This document shows, piece after piece, positions 21,812 to 32,670 of a stretch of 64,000 nucleotides of DNA. Source of the DNA: Nemania diffusa (lineage: Eukaryota; Ascomycota; Sordariomycetes; Xylariales; Xylariaceae); NCBI GenBank assembly GCA_038501195.1, contig JBBPUQ010000002.1:992001-1056000 (forward strand), read 5' to 3'. The notes under the pieces are model-generated. The model did not search any database and was not told where the DNA came from. It was given only the letters and a program-made list of their open reading frames with translations. A program made the translations under genes and the position numbers. The stretch's first letter is position 1, and each line of letters starts with the position of its first letter.

Positions 21812-23536
21812 ATGGCAGAGAAAGACTACCCCGTGGACGTGGAGAAGCAGGCCCAGCCGGCCAGTGAGGAGGTGGAGGCCAGCCCGTCGAAGGTCTCGAG
21901 CGGCGCGTCGACCGAGGAGGACCTCGCCATCTCGCCGGCGCGGGAGCGCGCGCTCGTGCGCCGCCAGGACATGCGCATCGTGCCACTGAGCGCGTCCATC
22001 TACTTCCTCGCGTACCTGGACCGCGCTAACATCGGCAACGCGCGGGTGCTGAACTCGGCCACCGGCAACGACATGCAGACCGAGACGCACACCACCAGCT
22101 ACCAGTTCACCATCGCGCTCATGATCTTCCTCATCGGCTACTTCCTGTTCGAGGTGCCCTCCAACATCCTGCTGAAGAAGTTCCGCCCGTCTAGGTGGTT
22201 GGCTTTCTTGATGTGTGTCTGGGGCCTTGTCACGATCGGCATTGGTGGTGTTCACAATTATGCGCAGATTACGGGCGTGCGTTTCCTACTAGGCGCGGTT
22301 GAAGCGTAAGATTGTTTTTATTTTATTCTATTTCACCTGCTAGCTTTTGACGCAAGAACAATGTGCTGATTTAACGGTTACAGTGGCCTCTTTCCAGGTC
22401 TAGTCTATTATTTGACGTTCTGGGTAAGTAATTAATAAATTGTGATTACGTCCACGTGTAGTTGAAAATTTCGACACTACCGGTCAACCTTGTGACCCCT
22501 GCGGACACCTATACTAACCCCCTTCCCCATCTGCTAGTACAAAACAGATGAGCGTAGCATACGTGTTGCATTTATTCTAGCCAGCGCCACGCTCGCGGGT
22601 GCCTTTGGCGGAGCCATAGCGTACGGCGTCGGCCATCTCAACGGGATCCGACACCTATCCGGGTGGCGCTGGCTCTTCATTCTTGAAGGCATCCCCTCGG
22701 TTCTGTCCTCGCTATTCGTCTTCTTCATCCTTCCAGATTTTCCAGAAACCAGCAAATGGCTGTCTGAGGAAGAGAAGGAGCTTGCGGCGCAGCGCCTCGC
22801 TGTCGCCGGCTCCAAGGGATCGGCCCGCGCCCTCACCTGGGCAGACGCCAAGGAAACCTTGACGGACTGGAGATTGTACGGCCACTACGCCATCTACTTT
22901 GCCGTTTCGATCCCCTTCAGCTCGCTGTCACTCTTCTCGCCCTCGATCGTGGAAGGCCTGGGATACAAGGATCTCAACGCGCAGTTGTTTACAGTCCCTC
23001 CTTGGGCTGTTGCTTATGGTAAGATTCACAGAGAAAATAAGCTTGTTCCACGACTAACGGACATAGTTTGTTCAATTCTAAATTCTTGGTCTGGGGATCA
23101 TTTCAACGCTCGCGGCCTCCATTGCGCGGGGGCTGCGACCGTGGGGGCTGCGGGCTTCCTAACCTCTGCGCTGCTGCCGCCCAAGGCTTACGCAAGTCGC
23201 TACGGCACACTAATTATAGCCACTTCGGGCTCATTTGCGTGTATCCCGCCCATGCTGGGGTGGCTGACCTCCAACATGTGGAGCACCGCGTCGATTGGAC
23301 TGGCTGTCGCTATTAACGTCAGCCTCGGTGCGGGGTTGGGGCAGATCCCCGGTGTTTGGATTTACAAGGCCTCTGAGGTTGACCGCGGGTATCCCACAGG
23401 TCACGGCGTGAATGCTGCTATGTTGTTTGTCGTTGCGATTGGCGCCGTGTGTTTGAGGATCTTCTACGGCCTAAAAAACAAGAAGGTGCTGAGGGAGGCC
23501 CCTGAGGGCACAAAACCTAGGTTATACGTACTCTGA
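21812..23536 (+). CDS. MFS transporter, Dal5/Tna1-like
   Basis: A plasma-membrane permease of the anion:cation symporter branch of the major facilitator superfamily, 494 residues. Exons: 21812-22305, 22384-22423, 22538-23018, 23067-23536; the 40-bp second exon keeps phase 0 and supplies the conserved GLFPGLVYYL segment. The N-terminus is hydrophilic and acidic, then YLDRANIGNAR after helix 1 is the usual signature of this family. GWRWLFILEGIPS is the helix-6 block, and a long central loop (WLSEEEKELAAQRL) is normal. Family members import allantoate, nicotinate, pantothenate or similar small carboxylates; the exact solute is not readable here. It lies 660 bp upstream of a tannase-family esterase on the same strand, which fits uptake of aromatic or carboxylate products, though this is only neighbourhood inference. 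Confidence 0.9.
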
Positions 23537-24194
23537 AGGCCTAACTGGGATTTCCATCTACAGTGTATTCTGGCGTGTTGGTATATGGTACAAACAAGCG
23601 TGTGTTGGATCTAGCATTGATTAGGATAAGCTGATAGGTGGAACGAGTTCTCTATACTTAATAATTGACTAAAGTTGGATAACGAGAACGAGTAAGGCTT
23701 TGTCCAAGTCTGCTGAAGGAAAGGCTTATCAGTCGAAAAAGACCATTTTTCTTGCTTTGGGGAGAAGACGACTACCAACATGGGATCGTGATCAATTGTT
23801 GGGTGGTAGGCATCCGGACTTGGCAGATCGGATCCAATCCCGGACTTCTCTTGGTCTACTACCTACCTTTGTTTTGCTAGAATATAGGGTTCTTTTTTCA
23901 TTATTGAACCCCGCAATGTAACGGTGGCGAGTGTTGGATATAGTAGCAACGACGCACCTTAAATAACCTACCGATGCGTTGGGGTCAGCCACCTCCCTGG
24001 ATACCGGATCATAGACACAGGCCGTAGCATTTATCCATCGAATAAAGATCGTCGGTAATTTCGTACCCTCCCACACCCGGTGAATAGGAAGTAGGGTAGC
24101 ATAAGAGTTGGCAGATTCCCCCAGCCACTCTACAGCGCGACTCCGCACACAACATAATAGGAGTTAGGAGAAGCCCTTTAGGGCGATAGTAAAG
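23537..24194. other. Intergenic between MFS and tannase genes
   Basis: No gene recognised; it must contain the tannase promoter. Short frames on both strands look like chance. Confidence 0.5.
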
Positions 24195-26159
24195 ATGTAC
24201 CCACACGGCGTAGGACAGCTTTCAGCTATCGGTCTTGGCGTGCTGGTTGCCACAGCCGCATCGTCCACATATGATCGAAGGCAAAGCAATGTTGGTTGCA
24301 GTGAACTGACTTTTGCTCAAGTTCTGCCGGCAAACGTGCAAATCGAGCGGGTGGAGGCTCTGGAGGCTGGTAGTACGTACGGTGGCGGACTAGCAGACCT
24401 TGCTTATCCCATCCAACCCACGAATCTGCCTGCACTGTGTGCCGTGACGGTTGCGGTAGCAAGTTCCGCGACGTCGGTATACCGAGTCGGTCTATTTCTC
24501 CCAGAGGAGTGGAACAATAGGTTCCTTGCGACCGGGAATGGCGGTTTCGGCGGCGGTATTAACTGGCTTGACATGGGAGCTGGGGTGCAATATGGTTTCG
24601 CCGTCGTCTCGACAGACACGGGACACAGCTCCCTGGTCTCGAATTTAAGCTGGGCGCTTGACAATCCCGAATCGAGAAACGACTGGGGTTGGCGCGCGAT
24701 TCATGGATCCGTGGTGCTGGGAAAGCTACTGACACAGGCGTATTATGGGCGTCCGATGACATATTCATACTACAGCGGGTGCTCGACCGGTGGCCGCCAG
24801 GGGCTTAAAGAGATGCAAGGATTCCCTGATAGCTTCGACGGCGTTCTTGTAGGCTCTTCGGCCTGGTATACTAGCCACCTGAATAATTGGGTGACCAAGG
24901 TCGCAAGCTACAACTGGCCGGCCGAAGATGACAAACATATTGATTGGAAGCTCTTGCCGCCGATCGGGGGAGAAATTATCAAGCAATGCGACGACATCGA
25001 TGGCGTTGCAGATGGTATCATCAGCCTTCCGGGATTATGCAACGTGGACTTCGGAGCGCTATTGTGTTCGGCACCCGGCGCGAATCAATCTGCTTGTCTC
25101 ACAAGCGCACAGGCGCAGACTTTGAAAAATGTGTACAGCGACTGGAATACATCAACAGGCGAATTCATATACACGGGTCTGTCACCAAGTTCCGAGCTGC
25201 AGATGTGGACGGTGCTGAACTATTCAAACGCAAGCCCCTACGGCATCGGGTACGCACAGAATTTTCTGCTCAATAACGCGTCGTTTGCTCTGGCCGATTT
25301 CAACGACTCTCTAGTCTCACTAGCAGATGAGCTGGACCCCGGAAATTCCACGGCGAAAAACTACAACCTCACGGCCTTCCGTGATCGTGGTGGTAAGATG
25401 ATCATGTACCACGGGGCGGCCGACGGGCTCGTGCCCATGCCGGGTTCGAACTTATACTACGACCGCGTCGTGGATACAATGGGCGGCAACGTGACGGCGA
25501 CTCAGGAGTTCTTTAGATACTTCATGGTTCCGGGAATGCAGCATTGCTGGACAACGGCCGTGGGTAGGTGGTTTCCGGTGACATTCATTGCCCTCGTGCT
25601 AGATTGTTTCGGAGCAGAATGGCAGTTAAGGGGCTGCCAAGATCATTAGTTGTTGCTAATTAGGGTTTGAACAGACGCCCCTTGGGCCTTTGGCGGCCCG
25701 TCGCAGGCGGCCGTCCTTGGCAACGACACGTGGTCCGTCCCTGGATTCCAAGACGCGCAGCATGATATACTGCTCGCGCTCATGGACTGGGTAGAGAAAA
25801 ATGTGACCGTCAATCAGGTGGTGGCCACGACTTGGAACAATCCCACCAACGTGTCTTCGGGGGTCCTTAAGCAACGGCCACTATGTCCTTACCCTCAGAT
25901 GGCAAGATGGGATGGGGAGGGGAACCTTGATGATGCGAATAGCTGGAGCTGTGGGTGAGTTCATTCTCCCTATCCGAGATAGCATTATGTTTTCATCACC
26001 TGACACGATAGTGACAGCGGCAATGTTCATACAAGCCCTGTTCCAGCCAGCCCTGTTCCAACCAGCCCTGTTCCGACTAGCGAAGCACACCCTTTGCCTT
26101 TGTCGTGGGGGTTAAGCGTAACTCTACTGGCTGTGTTGGTTGTGCCCTTCTTACAATAG
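24195..26159 (+). CDS. Tannase/feruloyl-esterase family with membrane tail
   Basis: A secreted serine esterase of the tannase family, which splits gallate, ferulate or related aromatic esters. Exons: 24195-25563, 25675-25954, 26012-26159, total 598 residues. Residues 1-22 form a signal peptide. The family's CS-D-HC arrangement is visible: CSTGG near residues 196-200 (Cys next to the nucleophile Ser), Asp in GAADGLVP near 409, and GMQHC near 447-451. Many N-x-S/T sites suggest N-glycosylation. Exon 2 holds the usual C-terminal LCPYPQMARWDGEG block. Without the last splice the protein would end at SWSCG; the perfect GTGAGT donor there and CGATAG acceptor join it to SGNVHTSPVPASPVPTS repeats and a hydrophobic end (SVTLLAVLVVPFLQ). 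That is a Ser/Thr/Pro stalk plus a GPI- or membrane-anchor tail, unusual for this family. The family is certain; the tail needs transcript support. Confidence 0.85.
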
Positions 26160-26876
26160 GTACACTAGTATCTATTGGGGCCTAAGTCTTACTATAGTCC
26201 TCAAAGGCCAGCTAGGTACTGTATATGTAGGAATTGTTGCCGTATAACTGGATAGTCACGAATATTTAGGATCTTATAGTATGGTTAAGAGGAGATGTAT
26301 AAAGAATTGGAGAATTAGATTATGTACCTAATGTAGGTTTTAAGTGTGACGTGTATTACGTTACTATTGACCTGTAGCAGGTACCCAAAACCTAGACTAG
26401 GTACCTAACTATATGAAACACCCCTACCTCGGTAGAGTAAATGCACCGTTTAGTGCAACGATGCTCTCCCCGGGCTATCTGTTAGATACATGGATAGGCA
26501 GCCTAGAGAATGTATCTACAGAGATAACGCCGGCTCAGCCACCTCACAGCTAACGGCGCGTGACGACGATGCTGTAGTCTGCTGCAGGTACCACCTGATA
26601 GGTAGCACTGAGCACAGCTATCCCTTCGTAGCCATTCTTAAATATCACCTAGGTGCAGGTGAGAATTTACAGGTTTAGATTCAATTTTAGTATTTTAATC
26701 TGCTCTACATTACTTCATCCACTTCGATCTCCCAACCGGGTGCTTTGAAGCATATAAACCATCGTAGAACGGTTATCTAGGTAAGCCGGGCTTTGCGGGA
26801 CAGGCTTACCTAGGTTCCGTCATTACCCAAATACCTATCACTGTACATCCTACCATCAACCCGAGAACAAGACGGC
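26160..26876. other. Intergenic, nothing recognised
   Basis: AT-rich downstream flank of the tannase gene, then the promoter of the hydrolase gene. CCTAGGTA-like words recur (26388-26404, 26645-26652, 26778, 26806) without forming a clear repeat. Confidence 0.5.
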
Positions 26877-28112
26877 ATGGATACGGTGGCTAAATGTTTT
26901 AGCTCGCCCAGCGAGTCGACAACTACCGCAGTTGTTGCCACGACCGTAATCACCACCTTGGCGCTGGCCTCACTCACGCGCTTTGCGCTGTGGCCGCGGA
27001 AGCCCCAGATTATCCCGGGCGCTCTTAGGACAAGTGCACCGGGACTGTCGAAGGAAGAGCTCGCAAAAGCTACCTACCGAACAGACCACTTTCCCGGGGC
27101 AAGAGATGTTGTCACTCCGGTATGTCTTACAACTATCTGCGTGAGTGCCGCTTCTAACATCAGCGATATGTAGTATGGTACCATACGAGTCTACGAGTTT
27201 GGGCCTGAGCAGGGGCGAAAAGTCCTCTTGGTCCATGGCATCAGCACATCATGCATGACGCTGTCAGACATTGCGAACGCACTGGTGGATAAGGGCTGCC
27301 GGGTAATGATGTTCGACCTATTCGGACGCGGATTCAGCGATGCACCTGGCGACCTACCTTACGACACGAGGCTATTCATGTCGCAGGTTCTCCTTGTCCT
27401 GGCATCGTCACCGCTGGCGTGGACAGGGAAGGATGCTTTTAGTCTCATCGGTTACTCGCTCGGTGGCGGTATCGCGGTCAACTTCGCCGCGACATTCCCA
27501 GACATGGTCGAGTTTCTTATTCTCCTCTCGCCCGCGGGACTCATCCGCGCTGAGAACATCGGCCGGTTGAGCCGCCTAGTATTCACGTCCGGGCTCGTGC
27601 CAGAACGCCTTCTAGCCTGGATGACGAAAGGCCGTCTGCGCAAGCCTATTGATAATGCGGTTTCCAAGAGGCGGTCCGCGGCCAGTCAAACGCTGGCGCC
27701 TGTCGAGGAGAAGGAGGACTTCATCGACCTCGCGGTGCAAGAGGCCGTGGACCCACCCAAGCAGCAAAGCCCGACGCCTTTCGAGCTTGACGTCGCTAGC
27801 TTCGTGTACTGGTCTATTGACAACAACGAAGGATTCGTCCCGGCCATGATGTCTACGATAAGGTACGGTCCGCTAATGGAACAGCAGCACGACTGGCGGA
27901 AGCTGGCGAGGCGGAAGCCTGGCACTACGGCGGTATTGATAGGGCAGGATGACAATCTAGTACAGCCCCAGGACTACGAGGAAGATGCCTTACCCCTAAT
28001 CGGAGGGAAGGATAATGTGTTTTGGCGTCTTGTGCCGGGCGCCCATAATTTCCCATTCACTCACCCTCGAAGCGCACTGAAGGAAATCTACCAATTTTTA
28101 GGGATGGAATAA
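26877..28112 (+). CDS. Alpha/beta-hydrolase with N-terminal anchor
   Basis: A 393-residue alpha/beta-hydrolase fold enzyme. Exon 1 is 26877-27119, the intron 27120-27173 begins GTATGT and ends TGTAG, and exon 2 is 27174-28112, joined in phase 0. Residues about 17-37 are hydrophobic (VVATTVITTLALASL) and followed by WPRKPQ, which fits a membrane anchor. The fold landmarks are in order: LLVHGISTS (oxyanion loop), FDLFGRGFSDAP, GYSLGGG with nucleophile Ser near 175, the acidic residue in GQDDNLV, and GAHNFPF with catalytic His near 371. A charged insertion after the cap region (KRRSAASQTLAPVEEKEDF) is lineage-specific. The substrate is unknown; relatives are annotated only as hydrolases or epoxide-hydrolase-like. 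It follows the tannase gene on the same strand but 700 bp away, so it is a separate unit. Confidence 0.85.
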
Positions 28113-28443
28113 GGGCGGAATGACGTTGCGCGGGTCTGTTTCTAGAGGTCATTACATGGGGCAACTTAGATGGTACATTTCCCTACGAACTAATTAGACA
28201 CCCTTTAGAGGAACTGAAGATGTAGAAAGATACAGTCTTATTAGGTCATAGAGGACATAATTCATACAGAGACATCGTATAGTTACAGTGTGTAATAGAT
28301 ACAACCAGTGAAAAAAAACAAAACGCCGAACCTAAAAGCCCCGTTATCCCCCGATCCAATTCCTGTCCCCACCAATAAAATACCATTACAGTTCCCACGT
28401 GTGGAGAAAACAACGCTGCTGCGGTGCCTCGCGCGCCCACGAC
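28113..28443. other. Convergent spacer
   Basis: Lies between two genes that converge, so it holds both 3' ends; an A-run at 28312-28320 may be part of a polyadenylation region. Nothing else seen. Confidence 0.5.
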
Positions 28444-29097
28444 TCACGCATCCATAGCGTCGCGCCCATTGAGCAGGATGATGCACGTGGCCAGCGCCAC
28501 GACGTCATCCAGCTCGTCGGCATTCAGCACGAGCACGGCATCCTTGTCGAAGCCGAAGCCCGCGACGCGCGCGACCTCGACGCGCTGCTGGTTGAGGCAC
28601 TTGTAGAGGATGCCCACGCGCCCGCGCGTCATGTCCCAGAAGTACGGGATGCTGTTCTTGACGAACGCCTCGTGCTTGGCCTTGTCGCCGCTGCCCTCGT
28701 CCACGGGCAGCATCTCGATCGCGTGCCGCGAGTGCGGGCTGTCCGCGGGGAACCGCACCGTCGAGCAGTCGAAGGACACGAAGGTGATGTTGAGGTCGCA
28801 CAGCTTCTGCCCCTGGCCGTCCGTCATCGTCTTGATCGTGCGCATCATGTTGCCGCAGCTCGAGATCGCGTACGTCGGGCTGCCGCCGCCGTCGGAGAGC
28901 TTCTCCGCTACGGAGGCCGTCTCGTCGAGGAAGGCGTGGCTGAAGTCGTTCCAGGGCTGGCGGAGGCGGCCGGTGAGGTTGAAGATGTGGGCATCGGTTT
29001 TGAAGTGGATGGCGCTTTTGAGGTAGAATACCTGCGTAGGCTGCAGGGTCACGTTTGTGTTGATGGGGAAGTCTTGGGGATGGAAGGGATGCGGCAT
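28444..29097 (-). CDS. Unknown 217-aa protein, possibly tubby/LURP-like
   Basis: A single-exon gene of 217 residues with high GC and clean codon use, which argues that it is real. It starts MPHPFHPQDF and has no signal peptide. The body alternates short hydrophobic strands (TQVFYLKSAIHF, AHIFNLTGRL, NITFVSFDC) and ends in a helix, DDVVALATCIILLN. That layout, strands followed by one hydrophobic C-terminal helix, resembles the tubby-C/LURP-one beta-barrel proteins found in fungi, but I see no diagnostic motif, so this is only a suggestion. Five cysteines are scattered. The start ATG at 29097 has an A-rich, ACC-type context. Upstream at about 29110-29155 there is a GCTGAT/GCT microsatellite in the likely 5' leader. 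Confidence 0.7.
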   Translation of the reverse strand: MPHPFHPQDFPINTNVTLQPTQVFYLKSAIHFKTDAHIFNLTGRLRQPWNDFSHAFLDETASVAEKLSDGGGSPTYAISSCGNMMRTIKTMTDGQGQKLCDLNITFVSFDCSTVRFPADSPHSRHAIEMLPVDEGSGDKAKHEAFVKNSIPYFWDMTRGRVGILYKCLNQQRVEVARVAGFGFDKDAVLVLNADELDDVVALATCIILLNGRDAMDA

Positions 29098-30225
29098 GGT
29101 GAATGATTGTGGTGGTGCTGATGATGCTTATGCTGATGCTGCTGCTGCTGCTGTGTATAGATCGCTGTATAGTCTAATAGATGTTGGCTTTTCGCGATAA
29201 CCTCTTCGCTCTTTTAAATAGATTATTGAATTGTGATTAGTTTTAGATTAGTCTAGATCTAAAATTATTTTTATTATAAGGCTGTTAGTCTAGATATATA
29301 ACGGCTTGTATTGTGCAGATCTCGGACCTCCAACTTCGTGAGGCGTTACTCTTGACGTCAGGAGGAGTGTGAGAAACAGGATTTTGGCCCGCACTCTAGC
29401 TTCTAAGTTGCGGATGATCGCCCACTTGGCGTCACCACGCTTACGAAACACATAAATCGACGAGGATGTACAATAATTCAATGTCGCTAGCATCATTTGT
29501 GACGACTCAAAAAGTTATGCATTTAGATCGTTATTTCCACTGTTGTCAGTGGACATGCGATTGGCTGCAGCCAAGGATGCTGGTGTGTAAGTAGAGTAGC
29601 TCTGTAGCAGGATCTCATCTTTGGTGTTTCTTTCTTTTTTTCACATACCTATACGTACGGAGGTAGTTTTAACCCTTGCTGAAATTTCATTCATCATCTA
29701 ACACTAAATAGTCAGTTACGCACCCGAAGGGCTGGAGTTGTCTTCTTACTTCAGAGATACCTAGTGCTAGTCAATTATGTATGTATTGACCTCAGTGTCC
29801 GACAATCATTTTTGGGATTGAGAAAAGCCGGCCATTATCGGCAAAGTCAGATCAATCACTCTGCAAGTGCGTAACACGTAAGACTCTCTGTGGAGTATGC
29901 CTCGGTTGTCGTTGCAAATAAGTTGAAACTCATGTTCTCCCCCGACAAGATAAGAGGTATTACAGTACCACCGAGGACAGTTCGTCCGGCTTTAGCGGGT
30001 TCCCTTGGTGATTCCGACGATGTCGATTGTCTGGCGGCTAGCGGCGCATTCCAGATCTTAGCACCCCCGCTTCAAAGATAGGTATCAACTCAATCTGGAA
30101 CCAGCAGTCGGGAATTCCAAACACGAAAAGATAAAAGAAAATTAGTAAAATTTACCAAACACAGTCTCAACTTTCTCTGTGCAACCTCAGCTCTCAAATC
30201 CCAAACACCCACAGCGAAATCCATA
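29098..30225. other. Divergent spacer, unknown gene and cytidine deaminase
   Basis: Contains a GCT/GAT microsatellite near 29110-29155 and an AT-rich block near 29205-29290. The two flanking genes point away from each other, so both promoters lie here. No gene recognised. Confidence 0.5.
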
Positions 30226-30930
30226 ATGCCGGTCTCAATACCGCAAGCCTCGTCCAGCGCGGACCCAGCCGCAGTAGAGTCCACATGCAAAGACTTCGGT
30301 CTGACCGAGGCCGAGTTCAGGGAACTCCACACGCGCTGCGTCGGCGCCAAAGCGACCGCGTACTGCCCGTACAGCAACTTCCGGGTCGGGGCATCCCTGA
30401 TCTCCGTCGACGGCGTCTACTTCAACGGCGCCAACGTCGAGAACGCCTCGTACCCCGTTACCACTTGCGCCGAGCGCGTGGCGTTCGGCAAGGCCGTCAC
30501 TGAGGGGCACCGCAAGATCAAGGCCGTTGCCGTAGCTACCGATATCTCGCCCCCGGCTAGCCCTTGCGGCATGTGTCGCCAATTGTGAGTAACCCGTCTT
30601 ATTCTGCTTTACCATGCTGTACAGAATGCGGGTTTCTGTATACACTAGATACGGCCAACTCAGCGCCCCCTCGTCTTCAAGTGTCTAAATGCTAATCCGT
30701 CAATCGTCACCACGCAATAGTATGAGAGAGTTCTGTGATCTAAAAGCCCCTGTCATTATGTTCGATAAGGACGATAACTTTATTGCCATGCGTATCGAAG
30801 AGGTAAGTCTGCCCTATCCAAGCACGCTAAAGTGTCAATTCAAGAAACACTAACACAAGGGATGTTATAGTTACTGCCCGTGTCTTTTGGCCCTGAAGCT
30901 CTTCTCCCGCCTGGGTCCTTGCCGAGGTGA
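30226..30930 (+). CDS. Cytidine deaminase
   Basis: Pyrimidine-salvage enzyme that deaminates cytidine and deoxycytidine to uridine and deoxyuridine in the cytosol. Exons: 30226-30584, 30721-30802, 30871-30930; all introns keep phase and give 166 residues, slightly longer than the usual 130-145 because of a 25-residue N-terminal extension. The zinc site is complete: CAE in TTCAERVAF (residues about 81-83, Glu as proton shuttle) and PCGMC near 113-117, with the first intron cutting just after CRQ. YCPYSNFRVGA and NGANVENASYP are the substrate-binding blocks of the homotetrameric class. The last exon ends LLPVSFGPEALLPPGSLPR, matching the usual LLP-x-SFGP ending. This is a housekeeping gene and one of the most secure calls here. 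Confidence 0.95.
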
Positions 30931-31536
30931 TGATGAAATCCTAGTTGTGAATTAATCACCAAACAATATAATATAATTCAATTAATCGTGCCACTTTTTA
31001 TATGCCCTTGTGTATCGTCCTGTCTGTATTCAATACAGATCACCTATATGTTTCCTAGCTTCCTTTAAGAGACCATTTTTAATACGTAGTCCCTCGCACA
31101 TATTATTAGCTTCCCATTTGACTAGCTTATTTATGTATTTCTCACATAAAACATAAAACATACTAAAACTGCAAGGGCTCGTTCCTATGTCGTCATGTAC
31201 GGGCCGCAGCCGAAACGCAGGGATCACGTCAGGGATTCAGTCACCGGCCGCGATGCACAGAGAATCCCTAGTAAATGAGAAGTCTCCATGGCTCAAGAGT
31301 CGCTAGACACCCCGTAAAACTGAACAAGCGGGATATTCAAAATAGAAAGAAGTTCCTGTACGTCTGATCTAGATACCTATCTAGATAATATCTCTTTCTA
31401 CAGTTATTCTCAAATCCAATTTCAACCCCACTCATGTCAAGACTTCCCCTTGACCTAGATAGTGGCAAGAATGGATGAGAAAGAGATTTAGCCATCCTGG
31501 CTTGACATATACTTCGTTTTAACAGAATGATCTAGC
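30931..31536. other. Intergenic, nothing recognised
   Basis: AT-rich 3' flank of the cytidine deaminase gene; no coding frame or repeat identified before the truncated 5S copy. Confidence 0.5.
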
Positions 31537-31595
31537 ACATACGACCATAGGATCTGGAGAACGCGGAGTCCCGTCCGCTCCCCCATAGCTAAGCC
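31537..31595 (+). pseudogene. Truncated 5S rRNA copy (5' half)
   Basis: Starts ACATACGACCATA, carries CCCGTCCGCTC and CCCATAGCTAAGCC, and so matches roughly the first half of 5S rRNA. It breaks off before the GTTGGGTCGG region, so it lacks the C box and the 3' strand of helix I. Mismatches in the CCCACTGG region show it is decayed. Confidence 0.85.
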
Positions 31596-32372
31596 ATTTA
31601 CCAGAGCATTTTTTACAGGAGAGCGGACGCTTATGTAGCTAACTAACCAAAAGGGGATTGATTGAAGATCGTGTTAGTAGTATGATTTTCAAAAGAGTGC
31701 TATATTCCTAAGACTATTCTCAAAACCCGTGCCGTGGATATTAATGTTGTAGGTAGAAGAGTTAAAGACCTCGAAACCGCCGTGAGGAGCAATTAGTCCT
31801 TATGCACTGTCCGTTGTATTCCGCCCCCCACATTTCCACTAACCACCCTTTCTGCGCCAGTAAAACAAACCCACCCAACTGTACCCCTTAAGTACATTAG
31901 ACATCTACAGGAACATCATTATTATCCACAAAGGGCCTCCGGGTAATCCCTACAAGCATCGCTAGCCTCTCCCGCGCTTCGATCGCGGAAACGGTGTTCG
32001 AATCCGAATTATAAATCAGCAGATCGTCAAGCTCTCTCAAAATCCTGACTGCGTTCACTTCTATAAAGAGCAGAAAAGCCGATCTTACTTGAAAGGCCTT
32101 CCAGCCCAAGTCTAGTTGTTGGAAAGCGGTCAATTGCAGCACCTGAAAGAACCGAACGAAGAGGTACAATCTTTTCGCCCCACTGGTTTTTTGCATGTGC
32201 AATAGCATTGTGTCACGTACAAGAGTACGATCGAGCTTAGCAAGTGGAATTGAACCAGTGTAACCAAAACGATCCTGAAAGGTGTATTGAAGTGAGGCCT
32301 GCCGAGTATTCTAGTTACTCTAGCTTCCTGATTCTCAGGCTCTATATATACACATACGCTCCCAGTAGACAC

Positions 32373-32413
32373 CGAGATCGGGCTCGGTGCTTCGCACCCG
32401 AGCCCCGATCTCG
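32373..32413. repeat. GC-rich imperfect hairpin
   Basis: CGAGATCGGGCTCGGTGC pairs across a TTC loop with GCACCCGAGCCCCGATCTCG; only two single-base bulges interrupt an 18-bp stem. Its function is unknown. Confidence 0.8.
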
Positions 32414-32490
32414 TGATCGCTTCCGCTCGCCCGCAATAGTAAGCGCCTGCAATAAGTGGTAATCCTGACAAGTAGTGTTGTAGGCAGTGG

Positions 32491-32512
32491 AGAGGCTTCC
32501 GCAGAAGCCTCT
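32491..32512. repeat. Perfect 9-bp hairpin with T-run
   Basis: AGAGGCTTC pairs with GAAGCCTCT around a CGCA loop, and TTTT overlaps the end. It looks like an intrinsic terminator, but fungal genes do not usually use these, so the role is unclear. Confidence 0.75.
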
Positions 32513-32642
32513 TTTCAGGCTCTTTTATTAGGTAAGCTCACCTGGGTGGATCTTATGACCCGACCCTTTGGGCTCGCCCCACTAGACCCACTTATACCGT
32601 TACACATTGGTATTACTGTTCTGCGAGTTAGCTTTTTTTTTC

Positions 32643-32670
32643 TTTTTTTTTTTAAAAAAAAAAAAAAAAA
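32643..32670. repeat. T11-A17 palindrome
   Basis: Eleven T followed directly by 17 A, preceded by more T (32633-32641). It lies immediately after the stop codon of the minus-strand coiled-coil gene and can form a long A:T hairpin. Confidence 0.95.

Larger units (their letters stand above)
31596..32670. other. Gene-poor segment with hairpins and LTR-like ends
   Basis: Contains the two hairpins and the T/A palindrome listed separately. A minus-strand open frame at 31897-32208 has no known domain. The block 32211-32470 starts TGTCACG, has a TATATATA box at 32343-32350 and ends CTGACA, reminiscent of a solo LTR, but no target duplication is seen. Confidence 0.4.

Noticed and set aside
28399..29106. 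235-codon plus-strand frame opposite the unknown 217-aa gene
   Set aside because: His/Arg/Val-rich shadow of GC-rich codons; the minus strand has a better start and a normal composition.
31897..32208. Minus-strand open frame of 103 codons
   Set aside because: Looks protein-like in composition but has no recognisable domain, no splice partners and lies in a decayed region.
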